64,000 nt of DNA from Benzoatithermus sp963720725. Its GTDB lineage: Bacteria > Pseudomonadota > Alphaproteobacteria > Geminicoccales > Geminicoccaceae. Below, one piece after another: positions 36,678 through 44,650 of the stretch. Where the stretch lies: the NCBI GenBank assembly GCA_963720725.1, contig CAVRGN010000006.1:1-64000 (forward strand). Reading direction: 5' to 3'. How positions within the stretch are numbered: the stretch's first letter is position 1; every line of letters starts with the position of its first letter. The position numbers and the translations under genes are program-made. The notes beneath the pieces are model-generated. The model was given only the letters and a program-made list of their open reading frames with translations, was not told the origin of the DNA and did not search any database.

Positions 36678-37265
36678 TCATCGACCGGTCGTCGTCAGAC
36701 GAATGTCGATCTCGCGATCCATGAACGACCACTCCCTGGTCGCCCGCAGCTGATCGAGCATCTCCTCGAACGCGATTTCACTCCCGGGCGCGAAATCGAG
36801 GAATCCGATGAAGTCGAAGGGCGCTTCGTGATCCAGATCCCTGCAGTGAAGCAGGCGTCGGGCGACGGCCGGCAGATAGCGCATGCCGATGGCGATGTGG
36901 TGCGAGTCCTCTTCGAGGATCGTGCGCCGTTCATCCTGCGTGAGCGCCCACCACTCGGCCCGCTTGCGCAGCAGGATCAGCGCCGCATGGGTCGCCTCGG
37001 GACGTCCGATCGTGGCTTGCTTGCTGGTCAGCTCGGTCTTTTCCGATCGTGTCGTGTACCGGTCGTTGGACGCGACGCCGTGGAAAGCCCAGACCGCATC
37101 GGCGGGCAGATCCGCCGCGACGCCGGAGATCATGTCGATGGCGGTGACACGCGCGATCGGCTGTCCGGAGATCGTGGTGTGGGAAACGACCTGCATGCTC
37201 CCCGTCTTGCCCCCGATGAAAGTGGTCGCTCTCGAATTCGAGGGCATCCGCCCATCTACTGTCAT
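36678..37265 (-). CDS. Short chlorite dismutase-like haem protein
   Basis: A 195-residue protein of the short (dimeric) chlorite dismutase lineage known from Nitrobacter winogradskyi. The conserved tract SHHIAIGMRYLPAVARRL holds the probable proximal haem ligand His123 and, 13 residues later, the distal Arg136 that is essential for chlorite conversion in characterised enzymes; this spacing matches. The C-terminus EWSFMDREIDIRL is also family-typical. The start at 37265 has a GGAGGG ribosome-binding site 7 bases before it. Activity may be chlorite detoxification or another haem-peroxide reaction. No signal peptide is seen. Confidence 0.82.
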   Translation of the reverse strand: MTVDGRMPSNSRATTFIGGKTGSMQVVSHTTISGQPIARVTAIDMISGVAADLPADAVWAFHGVASNDRYTTRSEKTELTSKQATIGRPEATHAALILLRKRAEWWALTQDERRTILEEDSHHIAIGMRYLPAVARRLLHCRDLDHEAPFDFIGFLDFAPGSEIAFEEMLDQLRATREWSFMDREIDIRLTTTGR

Positions 37266-37322
37266 GCTCGAGCCCTCCGATTGCTTGCGGCATATCTTCC
37301 GGCGATGCCCGACCTGCACCTG

Positions 37323-38378
37323 TCAACTGCCCGCGGCGCCGGCCGGGATGTCGTCCAGCCGCTTGAGTCGATAGACGCTGACCGACACGGCCCACGCGAC
37401 GATGAACACGCCGATGATGGCGAAGCCGAGCGCGTTGAAGTTGTCGTTGAGCGCGCCAACGAGCCGCCAGAGATCACCTTCGAGCCCGTACCGATCGCCG
37501 ACCAGGCCCAGCACCTCTATGCTGCCGATCAGCACGGCGACCAGCACCGAAACCAAGGTGATCGTCAGGTTGTAGTAGAGCTTGCGGATCGGTGCCCTGA
37601 ACGCCCAGTCGTAGGCGCCCAGCATCACGAGGCCGTCGGTCGTGTCGACGAGAGACATCCCGGCAGCGAAAAGAGCGGGGAACACCATAATGGACCAGAG
37701 GGACTCGCCTTGCGCGACATGTGTCGCGGAAATGCCAAGCAATGCCACCTCAGTCGCGGTTTCGAAGCCGATGCCGAAGAGGAAGCCGAGCGGGAACATA
37801 TGCCAGCTCTTCGTCACCAGCCGAAACAGCGGCCGGAAAATCCGGGCGAGGAAGCCGCGGTTGTCGAGCAGGATGTCGAAATCCTCGTCCGCATAGACAC
37901 CCCCCCGACGAACATGGCGGAACGCACGCCAGACCCCGCGCAGGATGATGATGTTTGCTGCCGCGACGGTGAACAGGAAGAATGCCGAGACCAGCGTGCC
38001 GACAAGCCCACCCACCGACTTGAGCGTGTCGGCGGGACCGAGCACTGCCGTAGCTGTGCCCGCAACCGCAACGGCAAGGACGACCACGGTCGAGTGTCCG
38101 AGCGCGAAGAAGAAACCGACCCCGACTGGCCGCTCTCCGGTCTGCATCAGCTTGCGAATGACGTTGTCGATCGCGGCGATGTGGTCGGCATCCACCGCAT
38201 GGCGCAGCCCAAAGCCGTAAGCCAGCAGAGCCGTCCCAAGCAGCACCGGCTGGTCGTGAAACAGCAGTAGAGCACAGGTCCAAGCAGCGAGATTGGCGAC
38301 AATCAACAGGGCATAGATGCCGATGACGCGTGGATGTAGCTCCGAAGGCTCGGAGAAGATGCGGCTGATCCGGGTCAT
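37323..38378 (-). CDS. NiCoT-family nickel/cobalt transporter
   Basis: A 351-residue membrane permease with about eight hydrophobic helices. The signature H-x4-D-H motif is present as RHAVDADHIAAIDN in the second helix region, and the second family motif follows in VGFFFALGHSTVVV. NiCoT carriers import Ni or Co across the inner membrane. Members beside cobalt nitrile hydratase (for example NhlF of Rhodococcus) import cobalt, and a cobalt-type nitrile hydratase-like enzyme lies about 1.6 kb upstream in the same run, so cobalt is the likely substrate. Confidence 0.9.
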   Translation of the reverse strand: MTRISRIFSEPSELHPRVIGIYALLIVANLAAWTCALLLFHDQPVLLGTALLAYGFGLRHAVDADHIAAIDNVIRKLMQTGERPVGVGFFFALGHSTVVVLAVAVAGTATAVLGPADTLKSVGGLVGTLVSAFFLFTVAAANIIILRGVWRAFRHVRRGGVYADEDFDILLDNRGFLARIFRPLFRLVTKSWHMFPLGFLFGIGFETATEVALLGISATHVAQGESLWSIMVFPALFAAGMSLVDTTDGLVMLGAYDWAFRAPIRKLYYNLTITLVSVLVAVLIGSIEVLGLVGDRYGLEGDLWRLVGALNDNFNALGFAIIGVFIVAWAVSVSVYRLKRLDDIPAGAAGS

Positions 38379-38414
38379 CTTGGCTGGATCCGATGGGCTG
38401 TCTTCGGATTCACG

Positions 38415-39164
38415 TCAGACTTGCGCCGATCCGCCGTCGACGAACAGTTCGCTTCCACTCATGAAGCTGCTGTCGTCCGAGGCGAGGAAGAGGGCGGCGC
38501 GCGCGATCTCATCGGGCTCGCCCATCCGTCCGAGCGGAATGGACGCGACCGCGGCTTCGATCATGGCCTCGTGCACGTCCTCGCTTGGTGCGAGGCCATG
38601 CCAGCCGGGCGTGGAGGTGGCGCCCGGTACCAGCACATTGACCCGTATCTTCCGCGGTGCGAGATCCAGCGTCCAGGTGCGGGCGAAGTTGCGCACCGCT
38701 GCCTTGCTGGCGCTGTAGACGCTGAAGGCAGGCGTTCCGGTCGTGCCCGTGGTGGACCCGGTCAGGATGATGGAGCCACCCTCCTTCATCAGCGGCAGCG
38801 CCTTTTGCACGGTGAACAGCGTACCCTTGACGTTGGTCGCGAAGATCGTGTCGAACTGCTCCTCCGTGATCGAACCGAGCGGCGCGAACGTCCCGCCGCC
38901 TGCGTTGGCGAAGAGCACGTCAACGGTTCCAGCCGCATCCCGGACGGTTGCGAACAGACGGTCGAGGTCCGCAAGGTTCGAAACGTCGCTTCGCACGCCG
39001 TGCGCACCTCGACCGATCGCCTGTACGGCGGCGTCGAGTTCCCGCTGGCGTCGTGCCGTCATGAAGACGGTGGCACCCTCCTCGACAAACAGCCGCGCCG
39101 AAGCCAAGCCGATGCCGCTGTTGGCACCGGTGATGACGGCGACCTTGCCTTGAAGTCTTCCCAT
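38415..39164 (-). CDS. Short-chain dehydrogenase/reductase
   Basis: A 249-residue classical SDR. It has the cofactor motif TGANSGIG, the NAG motif FANAGGG, the catalytic Ser in LTGSTTGTTG and YSASK. The start is the ATG at 39164 (MGRLQGKVAVITG). The arginine in TARRQRE near the cofactor pocket suggests NADP preference. Its role in the neighbouring pathway is unknown; SDRs of this kind often accompany haloperoxidase-type hydrolases in oxidant-stress cassettes. Confidence 0.88.
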   Translation of the reverse strand: MGRLQGKVAVITGANSGIGLASARLFVEEGATVFMTARRQRELDAAVQAIGRGAHGVRSDVSNLADLDRLFATVRDAAGTVDVLFANAGGGTFAPLGSITEEQFDTIFATNVKGTLFTVQKALPLMKEGGSIILTGSTTGTTGTPAFSVYSASKAAVRNFARTWTLDLAPRKIRVNVLVPGATSTPGWHGLAPSEDVHEAMIEAAVASIPLGRMGEPDEIARAALFLASDDSSFMSGSELFVDGGSAQV

Positions 39165-39233
39165 GCGACCTGCACTCCCTTGGCTCACGCAAACGTCTCG
39201 GCGGGCGTCGAGCACGACAGCCGGAAATGTCCG

Positions 39234-39665
39234 TCAGGTTGAACTCTCGGCCGTTCCGGCGGCCTCGTGCGCGATCTCGGCCAAGGCCTCTTGCATGCCT
39301 TGGACGGCGGGGATCCTGTCGGTCGGGAGACCGTGCCGGCACCCGATCCAGGCGGGTTCGTTGAAGCCGAGCCACGCCACTCCGTCTCCGTCCTGCCAGA
39401 CGAGGACCTTGAGCGGGAGGTCGATGCCGGCAGTCTGCGCCGCCTGCATCAGCGGCGTACCGCCGCGTGCGCTTCCGAAGACCAGAAGTTCGGTCGGGCG
39501 AAGCGACAGCCCCGCCTCTGCCGCTCCGGCCCCATGGTCAATTCGGGCGAAGATGGTCATTCCCCGGCCCGTGACGCTGGCAACCAGGCGATCCATGGTC
39601 TCCAGCGGTCCGTGGCTGCTCCTGAGGCACGTCAGTCCGGCCGGGGGGTCCATCGGTTCGCTCAC
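39234..39665 (-). CDS. DUF302-domain protein
   Basis: A 143-residue cytoplasmic protein whose core FARIDHGAGAAEAGLSLRP, ELLVFGSARGGTPLMQAAQ and LPLKVLVWQDGDGVAWLGF is the DUF302 domain. The domain is widespread in redox and stress settings but has no agreed biochemical role. A GTG start overlaps the stop of the upstream nitrile hydratase beta-N-like gene by 4 bases (GTGA), tying it to that enzyme's operon. Confidence 0.85.
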   Translation of the reverse strand: MSEPMDPPAGLTCLRSSHGPLETMDRLVASVTGRGMTIFARIDHGAGAAEAGLSLRPTELLVFGSARGGTPLMQAAQTAGIDLPLKVLVWQDGDGVAWLGFNEPAWIGCRHGLPTDRIPAVQGMQEALAEIAHEAAGTAESST

Positions 39666-40018
39666 GTCGCGACAAGCTCAGCCGGAGGCAGCTCGGCAGA
39701 CCAGCGCGCCTCGATCTCGTTCATCTTCTCGGCAAGGCCGGTCGGCGTCAGGACACCCTTCTGGAACAATAGGACGGCGAAGGCGGTGGCCCACCGTTCA
39801 TAGTAGCCCAACCGATCGATCGTCGCTGCCCCGAGCGCCTCGACGCCACGGCGCTTCTCCTCGGTGCTGATGAGCTTGTGATAGTCCAAGACATCGGCCA
39901 GGGCGTGGCAGCGCCTCTCCCAGGCGGCGAGTTCGCGTTCTACTCGCGCGAAGGCAGGCGAGGGCTGACCGCCCACGTCGTTGGGCAGCCGGCGCATGAA
40001 GTCTTCCAAGCCCGTCAT
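39662..40018 (-). CDS. Nitrile hydratase beta N-terminal-like subunit or activator
   Basis: A 118-residue protein matching the N-terminal half of the nitrile hydratase beta subunit: FARVERELAAWERRCHAL, then DRLGYYERWATAFAVLLFQ and KGVLTP, which mirror the YYEHW..LLVEKGVLT of the family. In thiocyanate hydrolase and toyocamycin nitrile hydratase the beta subunit is split, and this would be the beta-N chain; small accessory proteins that load cobalt share the same fold. ATG overlaps the preceding gene by 4 bases. I cannot separate the subunit role from the activator role by eye. Confidence 0.8.
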   Translation of the reverse strand: MTGLEDFMRRLPNDVGGQPSPAFARVERELAAWERRCHALADVLDYHKLISTEEKRRGVEALGAATIDRLGYYERWATAFAVLLFQKGVLTPTGLAEKMNEIEARWSAELPPAELVAT

Positions 40019-40656
40019 GCCGCGGCCCTCTGTTCATCGACCTTGACAGGGACGACGCCGATCATCGCGTCGCGCGTGACCAGGGTCGCTAGCTGCTCCT
40101 CGGTGTAGCCGTCGGTGCCCTCGGGTCGGACCGGCAGCACGAGAAAGCGCAATGCGGAAGTCGAGTTGGCGACCCGGATCTCCACCTCCTGCGGGATGAT
40201 GGTGCCGAACTCGGCCAGCAGCGCGCGCGGCTCAGCTACGGCGCGGGCGCGGTAGGGTTTCAACTTGTACCACTCGGGTGGCAAACCAAGGAGCGGGCGG
40301 GGATAGCAGGAGCACAGTGTGCAGACGACCAGGTTGTGAACCTGCTCGGTGTTCTCGAGAACGATGAGGCCCGTGTCGTCGTAGAAGGTGACGCCGAGCT
40401 CCTCGCAAGTCCCCCGGCCGTCGGCGAGCAGGCGAGCGCGGAAAGCGGGGTCCGTCCAGGCGCGGGCGACGACCTTGGCGCCCAGGGCGGGTGTGCGGGA
40501 GTCCAGAACGTCGATCTGGCGCTCGATCTCGCCGGTCTGCAGGATCTTGCGCTCGATCAGCATCTCCTCGAGCGCCGCTTGCAGGATGTCGAAATAACCG
40601 GGCCGCTCCGGCGCCCCGATCTCCTCATGGGCATGGTCCCGATCGTGGTCATGCAT
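40015..40656 (-). CDS. Cobalt-type nitrile hydratase alpha / thiocyanate hydrolase gamma-like subunit
   Basis: A 213-residue metal-binding subunit. The claw motif VCTLCSCYPR gives Cys112, Cys115 and Cys117; the Thr in VCTLCSC marks a non-corrin Co(III) site, and Cys115/Cys117 are the positions normally oxidised to sulfinate and sulfenate. Family features WYKLKPYRARAVAEPRALL, a FLVLPVRPEGTDGYTEEQL segment and LVTRDAMIGV are intact. The His-rich N-terminus (HDHDRDHAHEE) might aid metal capture. Substrate may be nitrile or thiocyanate; no amidase lies nearby. Confidence 0.9.
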   Translation of the reverse strand: MHDHDRDHAHEEIGAPERPGYFDILQAALEEMLIERKILQTGEIERQIDVLDSRTPALGAKVVARAWTDPAFRARLLADGRGTCEELGVTFYDDTGLIVLENTEQVHNLVVCTLCSCYPRPLLGLPPEWYKLKPYRARAVAEPRALLAEFGTIIPQEVEIRVANSTSALRFLVLPVRPEGTDGYTEEQLATLVTRDAMIGVVPVKVDEQRAAA

Positions 40657-41002
40657 TGCGGGCGGCCTCCAGCCAGGTTTCGAAGACTTCGATGTACAGG
40701 CGGTCGCGGTGACTCCCGGCGTAGTCGGTCCAGATGTCGGACATGGGGACGGCGATCCGGTAGTAATGTCGCTTCACGCCGGCGTTCAGGCCGAAGCCCT
40801 CCTCCTCATTGTCGACGGCCGGTTGGACGAGCCTCTCAACTATGCCCGTCCGGCCGCGAAGATATAGAGGCACGCGGTAATGCCCGAGCGGGAACCGCTC
40901 CACGACCCGGACCCGCTCGCCCGGTCGGAAGACTGGTGTCTCGCCAAGTGCCGGCACCACTTTGGCAAGTCGTGGATCATCGACCGGTGGCTGTGATTCC
41001 AT
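40649..41002 (-). CDS. Nitrile hydratase beta C-terminal-like / thiocyanate hydrolase alpha-like subunit
   Basis: A 117-residue protein equal to the SH3-like C-terminal half of nitrile hydratase beta: FRPGERVRVVERFPLGHYRV, YLRGRTGIVERL, YYRIAVPMSDIW and LYIEVFETWLEAA. First gene of the three-gene enzyme, overlapping the next gene by 8 bases. The split arrangement with separate beta-N and beta-C genes is the one known from thiocyanate hydrolase (scnA/scnB) and toyocamycin nitrile hydratase. Confidence 0.88.
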   Translation of the reverse strand: MESQPPVDDPRLAKVVPALGETPVFRPGERVRVVERFPLGHYRVPLYLRGRTGIVERLVQPAVDNEEEGFGLNAGVKRHYYRIAVPMSDIWTDYAGSHRDRLYIEVFETWLEAARNA

Positions 41003-41086
41003 TCCGAAATTCCTTCGATCAGTCCCTCGCCCGACTTCGGACCTGGACGTCGGCGTGAGTCATCGCTTCCCTGTGCCGCTCGGCCC

Positions 41087-41911
41087 TCAGCTCTCGATGA
41101 AGGCAAGAAGATCGGCATTGATGGTGTCGGCCTGAGTAGTCGGCATGCCGTGCGGGAAGCCCTCATAAGTCTTGAGCGTTCCCTTCTTCAGCAGCTTGGC
41201 CGATAGTGGCCCGGAATCGGCGTATGGGACGATCTGATCGTCCTTGCTGTGCATCACCAGCACGGGCACGTCGATCTCCTCGAGATCGGCCGTGAAGTCC
41301 GTCTGCGAGTAGGCGACGATGCCGTCATAGTGGGCCTTGGCGCCGCCCATCATTCCCTGGCGCCACCAGTTCTGGATGATCGCCTCCGAGGGTTTCGCAC
41401 CAGGCCGGTCGTAGTTGTAGAACGGACCAGCGGCGATAGCGCGATAGAATTCCGATCGGTTCGCGGCGAGCTGCGCCTGGAGGCCGTCGAACACGTCCTT
41501 CGGCACCCCCCCTGGATTGGCGGCGGTCTTCACCATCAGCGGCGGCACCGCACTGATGATGGCGGCCTTGGTCGCCCGGCCCTTGCCATGCCGTGCGAGG
41601 TAGTGGACCACTTCGCCGCCGCCGGTCGAATGGCCGATGTGAATTGCGTTGGTCAAATCGAGATGCGCCGTCAGTGCGGCGAGATCGTCGGCGTAGTGAT
41701 CCATGTCATGACCGTCATCGACCTGCGTCGAACGGCCATGCCCGCGCCGATCGTGGGCGATGACGCGATAACCCTTGCCGAGAAAGAACAACATCTGGGT
41801 GTCCCAATCATCGGCCGACAGGGGCCAGCCGTGACTGAAAACAATGGGTCGGCCCTTGCCCCAATCCTTGTAGTAGATTTCGATGCCGTCGCGAGTGGTT
41901 ACTGTGTTCAT
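41087..41911 (-). CDS. Non-haem haloperoxidase-type alpha/beta hydrolase
   Basis: A 274-residue cytoplasmic hydrolase of the non-haem chloroperoxidase/arylesterase group. Oxyanion motif FSHGWPLSADDW, nucleophile elbow GHSTGGGE, acid in SKDDQIVP and base in FPHGMP are clear. Such proteins can act as esterases and perhydrolases. It lies 85 bases before the nitrile hydratase-like genes and is paralogous to the exported hydrolase just upstream. Confidence 0.9.
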   Translation of the reverse strand: MNTVTTRDGIEIYYKDWGKGRPIVFSHGWPLSADDWDTQMLFFLGKGYRVIAHDRRGHGRSTQVDDGHDMDHYADDLAALTAHLDLTNAIHIGHSTGGGEVVHYLARHGKGRATKAAIISAVPPLMVKTAANPGGVPKDVFDGLQAQLAANRSEFYRAIAAGPFYNYDRPGAKPSEAIIQNWWRQGMMGGAKAHYDGIVAYSQTDFTADLEEIDVPVLVMHSKDDQIVPYADSGPLSAKLLKKGTLKTYEGFPHGMPTTQADTINADLLAFIES

Positions 41912-41957
41912 ACCGTCCTCCGGACGTTGGGATGACTAGCGGAGCTGGCCGGCAGGG

Positions 41958-42962
41958 TCACTTGAGGCCCTGTGCAAAGGCGAGAAGGTCGCCGTTGAAC
42001 TCGTCCTTGTGGGTGACGGTCAGCCCATGCGGCGCGCCCGGATAAACCTTCAGCGTTGCGTTCTTGATCAGCTTCGCCGAGATCCTCGCGGTGGTCGCGA
42101 TCGGGACGTTCTGGTCGTCCTCGCCGTGAATGATCAGCGTCGGGACATCGAATCTCCGTAGATCCGGTGTGAAGTCGGTTTCGGAAAAGGCCTTGATCCC
42201 TTCGTAGGATGCTCGCAGCCCGACCTGCATGCACCAAAGCCAGAAGGCGTCCCTGATGCCTTGCGACACGTTCGAGCCCGGGCGATTGGCGCCGAAGAAC
42301 GGCCCGTCGCCGAGATCACGGTAGAATTGTGCGCGGTCGCCGGCGACGCCGGCACGGATGCCGTCGAACACCTCGATCGGCACGCCATCGGGATTTGCCG
42401 GTGTCTTGAGCAGCAGCGGCGGGATGGCAGAGACAAGGACCGCACCGGAAAGTCTGTCCGTCCCGTACCTGCCGATGTAGCGGGCGACGTCTCCGGCCCC
42501 GGCTGAATGACCCACCAAAGTTGCGGTCTCGAGGTCCAGCGCGCGGATCAGTTCTGAGAGGTCCTCGGCGAAGGTGTCATAATCGTTCCCTTGCCAGGGC
42601 TGGCTCGACCGGCCATGCCCGCGACGATCGAAAGCAACGCAGCGGAAGCCGTGCGATGCCATGAACATCATCTGATCGTCCCAGATGTCGGCGTTCAAAG
42701 GCCAGCCATGGCTGAAGACCACCGGCACTCCTTCGCCCCAGTCCTTGTAGTATATGTCGGTGCCGTCCTTCGTCCTGATGAAGCTCGACCTCTGTCCTGC
42801 AGCACTCGGCCGTTCGCCCGACCCGCCCGTCTCTTGCGCGTGCGCGGCGATGGTGATGTTCGGGACTGGCGCCAAACTCGACGCCGCCGCAAGGCCGCCG
42901 AGCAGCACATTGCGGCGAGCCGCGGCTCCGTGGGTGAGCGGAAATCGGTCCGGACGTGTCAT
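41958..42962 (-). CDS. Tat-exported haloperoxidase-type alpha/beta hydrolase
   Basis: A 334-residue paralogue of the downstream hydrolase with a twin-arginine signal: AAARRNVLLGGLAAASSLA then an Ala-rich cleavage region (IAAHAQE). The catalytic triad is in GHSAGAGD, GEDDQNVP and GAPHGLT. Export of a folded enzyme by Tat may mean a cofactor or a need to work in the periplasm. The start at 42962 is chosen to keep the n-region short; 43010 is also open. Confidence 0.9.
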   Translation of the reverse strand: MTRPDRFPLTHGAAARRNVLLGGLAAASSLAPVPNITIAAHAQETGGSGERPSAAGQRSSFIRTKDGTDIYYKDWGEGVPVVFSHGWPLNADIWDDQMMFMASHGFRCVAFDRRGHGRSSQPWQGNDYDTFAEDLSELIRALDLETATLVGHSAGAGDVARYIGRYGTDRLSGAVLVSAIPPLLLKTPANPDGVPIEVFDGIRAGVAGDRAQFYRDLGDGPFFGANRPGSNVSQGIRDAFWLWCMQVGLRASYEGIKAFSETDFTPDLRRFDVPTLIIHGEDDQNVPIATTARISAKLIKNATLKVYPGAPHGLTVTHKDEFNGDLLAFAQGLK

Positions 42963-43006
42963 GCTGGTCCCTCGATCGAAGCCGCCATGGCGATGGCGCG
43001 GATTAT

Positions 43007-44650
43007 TCACTGCGGAGCGGTTGAGCGGTCGAGAAAGTCACGGATCATCGGCGCCATGACGTCGAGCTTGTCTTCGAGAGCGAAGTGCCCGGTGTCCAGC
43101 AGATGCAGTTCAGCCTTGGGAAGGTCGCGAAGATAGGGGCTCGCCCCGGCAGCCGGAAAAATCTGATCGTTCTTGCCCCATACAATCAACGTAGGCGGTT
43201 GGTATTTGCGAAAGAAGGACTGAAATTCGGGATACAGCGGCACATTGGTGCCATAGTCATGGAATAGGTCGAGCTGAATGTCTCTGTTGCCGGGCCTGTC
43301 AAGAAGCGCTTGGTCGTGAACCCAATTGTCCGGACTGATGCGCGACACGTCGCTGACGCCGTCGACGTATTGGAATCTCGTGATCGCGGGGGTCACGAGA
43401 AAGTCCAGCGCCCGTCGATGCGCTTCTGATCCGTTCGCCCAATACGCCTTGATCGGATCCCAGAACGCTCCGAGACCTTCCGCGTAGGCGTTGCCATTCT
43501 GCACCACGAGCGCAGTAACCCGCTCGGGATGCAGCAGTGCCAAGCGGTAGCCAACGGGTGCGCCATAATCCATGACGTACATCGCGTAGCGCGTGGCCCC
43601 GAGTTGCTGCAGCAGGGCGTCCACCAAGCTGGCGTAATGTGCAAAGGTGTAGCTGAATTCCGAATGGTCGGGCGCGGCGCTCTGGCCGAAGCCAGGATAG
43701 TCCGGTGCAATCACGCGATAGTGGTCGGCCAGCGTCGGGATGAGGTTTCGGAACATGTGCGACGAGGTCGGAAACCCGTGCAGTAGAACCACGACCGGGC
43801 CGTCCGGTGGGCCGGCCTCCCGGTAGAACAAGCTGATCCCGTCGACGGTCGCGGTTCGGTAGTGCGTAGCGTTCCCTGCGGCCTGCAGCGCCGTCTGCGC
43901 GTCCGCGGCCGAGAACCCCGCCTCGGCGACGCAGGTCAGGAGCGTGATGGCCGCCGCGACGGCCAGCCTGTTCCGCTTCACTGCCGGGTCCCCTTTCGTA
44001 GCGGTCAGGTGCGAACCCAGCGCGACACGCAGTGCGCTCACCATCGACGCGTCGACTGCCATGTTGAAACCCTGCGCTGCCGTGATCTCGTGGTGCGACA
44101 GGACAGTGCCCGAGATCGGCGGAACGCGGGTGTTAGGTGTTGCTAAAAGCTGCTCAGCGGCCTGTGCCGAGGATGCTTTGGAGCGCGCACCATGCTTGGC
44201 GGCGGATGGGTCACCGGTTCCGCTGGCCGGAGCATGCCCCGCTCGCTCCGGGCTGGCCATCGCAGCGGCGGAAGTGGCTCCGCGCCGGCGCGGGACGAGG
44301 TGTTTTCTCCCGGCGGGCAACCGCGTCTTCGCCGGTGCCGCCGCGATGCTGGGGGCAACGAAGCAGTAACCCCTGCCGGGGACGTTGGTGATGTATCGGG
44401 GCCGATCCGGCCGGCACCCCAGGGCCTTTCTCAAGGACGCCAGATGCACCCGCGGAGTGCCTGGACTGACCCGGACATCGGCCCATACGTGAGCGATGAG
44501 TTCCTCGTGCTTCACGACCTGACCTGCGCGTTGCACGAGAACAGTGAGGATGTCGAAGGCCCGGCTGCCGAGCGGGACAGGAAGACCGTCCCGCCGCAAC
44601 GATCGCTCGGCGAGGTCCAGTTGGAACGGGCCGAACACGAACGATTGCAC
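43007..44650 (-). CDS. Winged-helix DNA-binding domain fused to an epoxide hydrolase-like domain
   Basis: A 547-residue chimera if read from GTG 44650 (an upstream start at 44773 is open too). Residues 2-105 are an OmpR/CadC-type winged helix (FVFGPFQLDLAERSLRRDG, SRAFDILTVLVQRAGQVV, RKALGCRPDRPRYITNVPGR). An Ala/Pro-rich linker of about 115 residues leads to a basic-hydrophobic segment (VKRNRLAVAAAITLLTCVA, about 224-242). The rest is an alpha/beta hydrolase with HGFPTSS, an aspartate nucleophile in VMDYGAP, acid in GKNDQIFP and base in TGHFALED. This could be a membrane-tethered regulator with an enzymatic or sensing outer domain. A second translation start at GTG 43981, with AAAGGGGA before it, could also produce the exported hydrolase alone. 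Confidence 0.75.
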   Translation of the reverse strand: MQSFVFGPFQLDLAERSLRRDGLPVPLGSRAFDILTVLVQRAGQVVKHEELIAHVWADVRVSPGTPRVHLASLRKALGCRPDRPRYITNVPGRGYCFVAPSIAAAPAKTRLPAGRKHLVPRRRGATSAAAMASPERAGHAPASGTGDPSAAKHGARSKASSAQAAEQLLATPNTRVPPISGTVLSHHEITAAQGFNMAVDASMVSALRVALGSHLTATKGDPAVKRNRLAVAAAITLLTCVAEAGFSAADAQTALQAAGNATHYRTATVDGISLFYREAGPPDGPVVVLLHGFPTSSHMFRNLIPTLADHYRVIAPDYPGFGQSAAPDHSEFSYTFAHYASLVDALLQQLGATRYAMYVMDYGAPVGYRLALLHPERVTALVVQNGNAYAEGLGAFWDPIKAYWANGSEAHRRALDFLVTPAITRFQYVDGVSDVSRISPDNWVHDQALLDRPGNRDIQLDLFHDYGTNVPLYPEFQSFFRKYQPPTLIVWGKNDQIFPAAGASPYLRDLPKAELHLLDTGHFALEDKLDVMAPMIRDFLDRSTAPQ

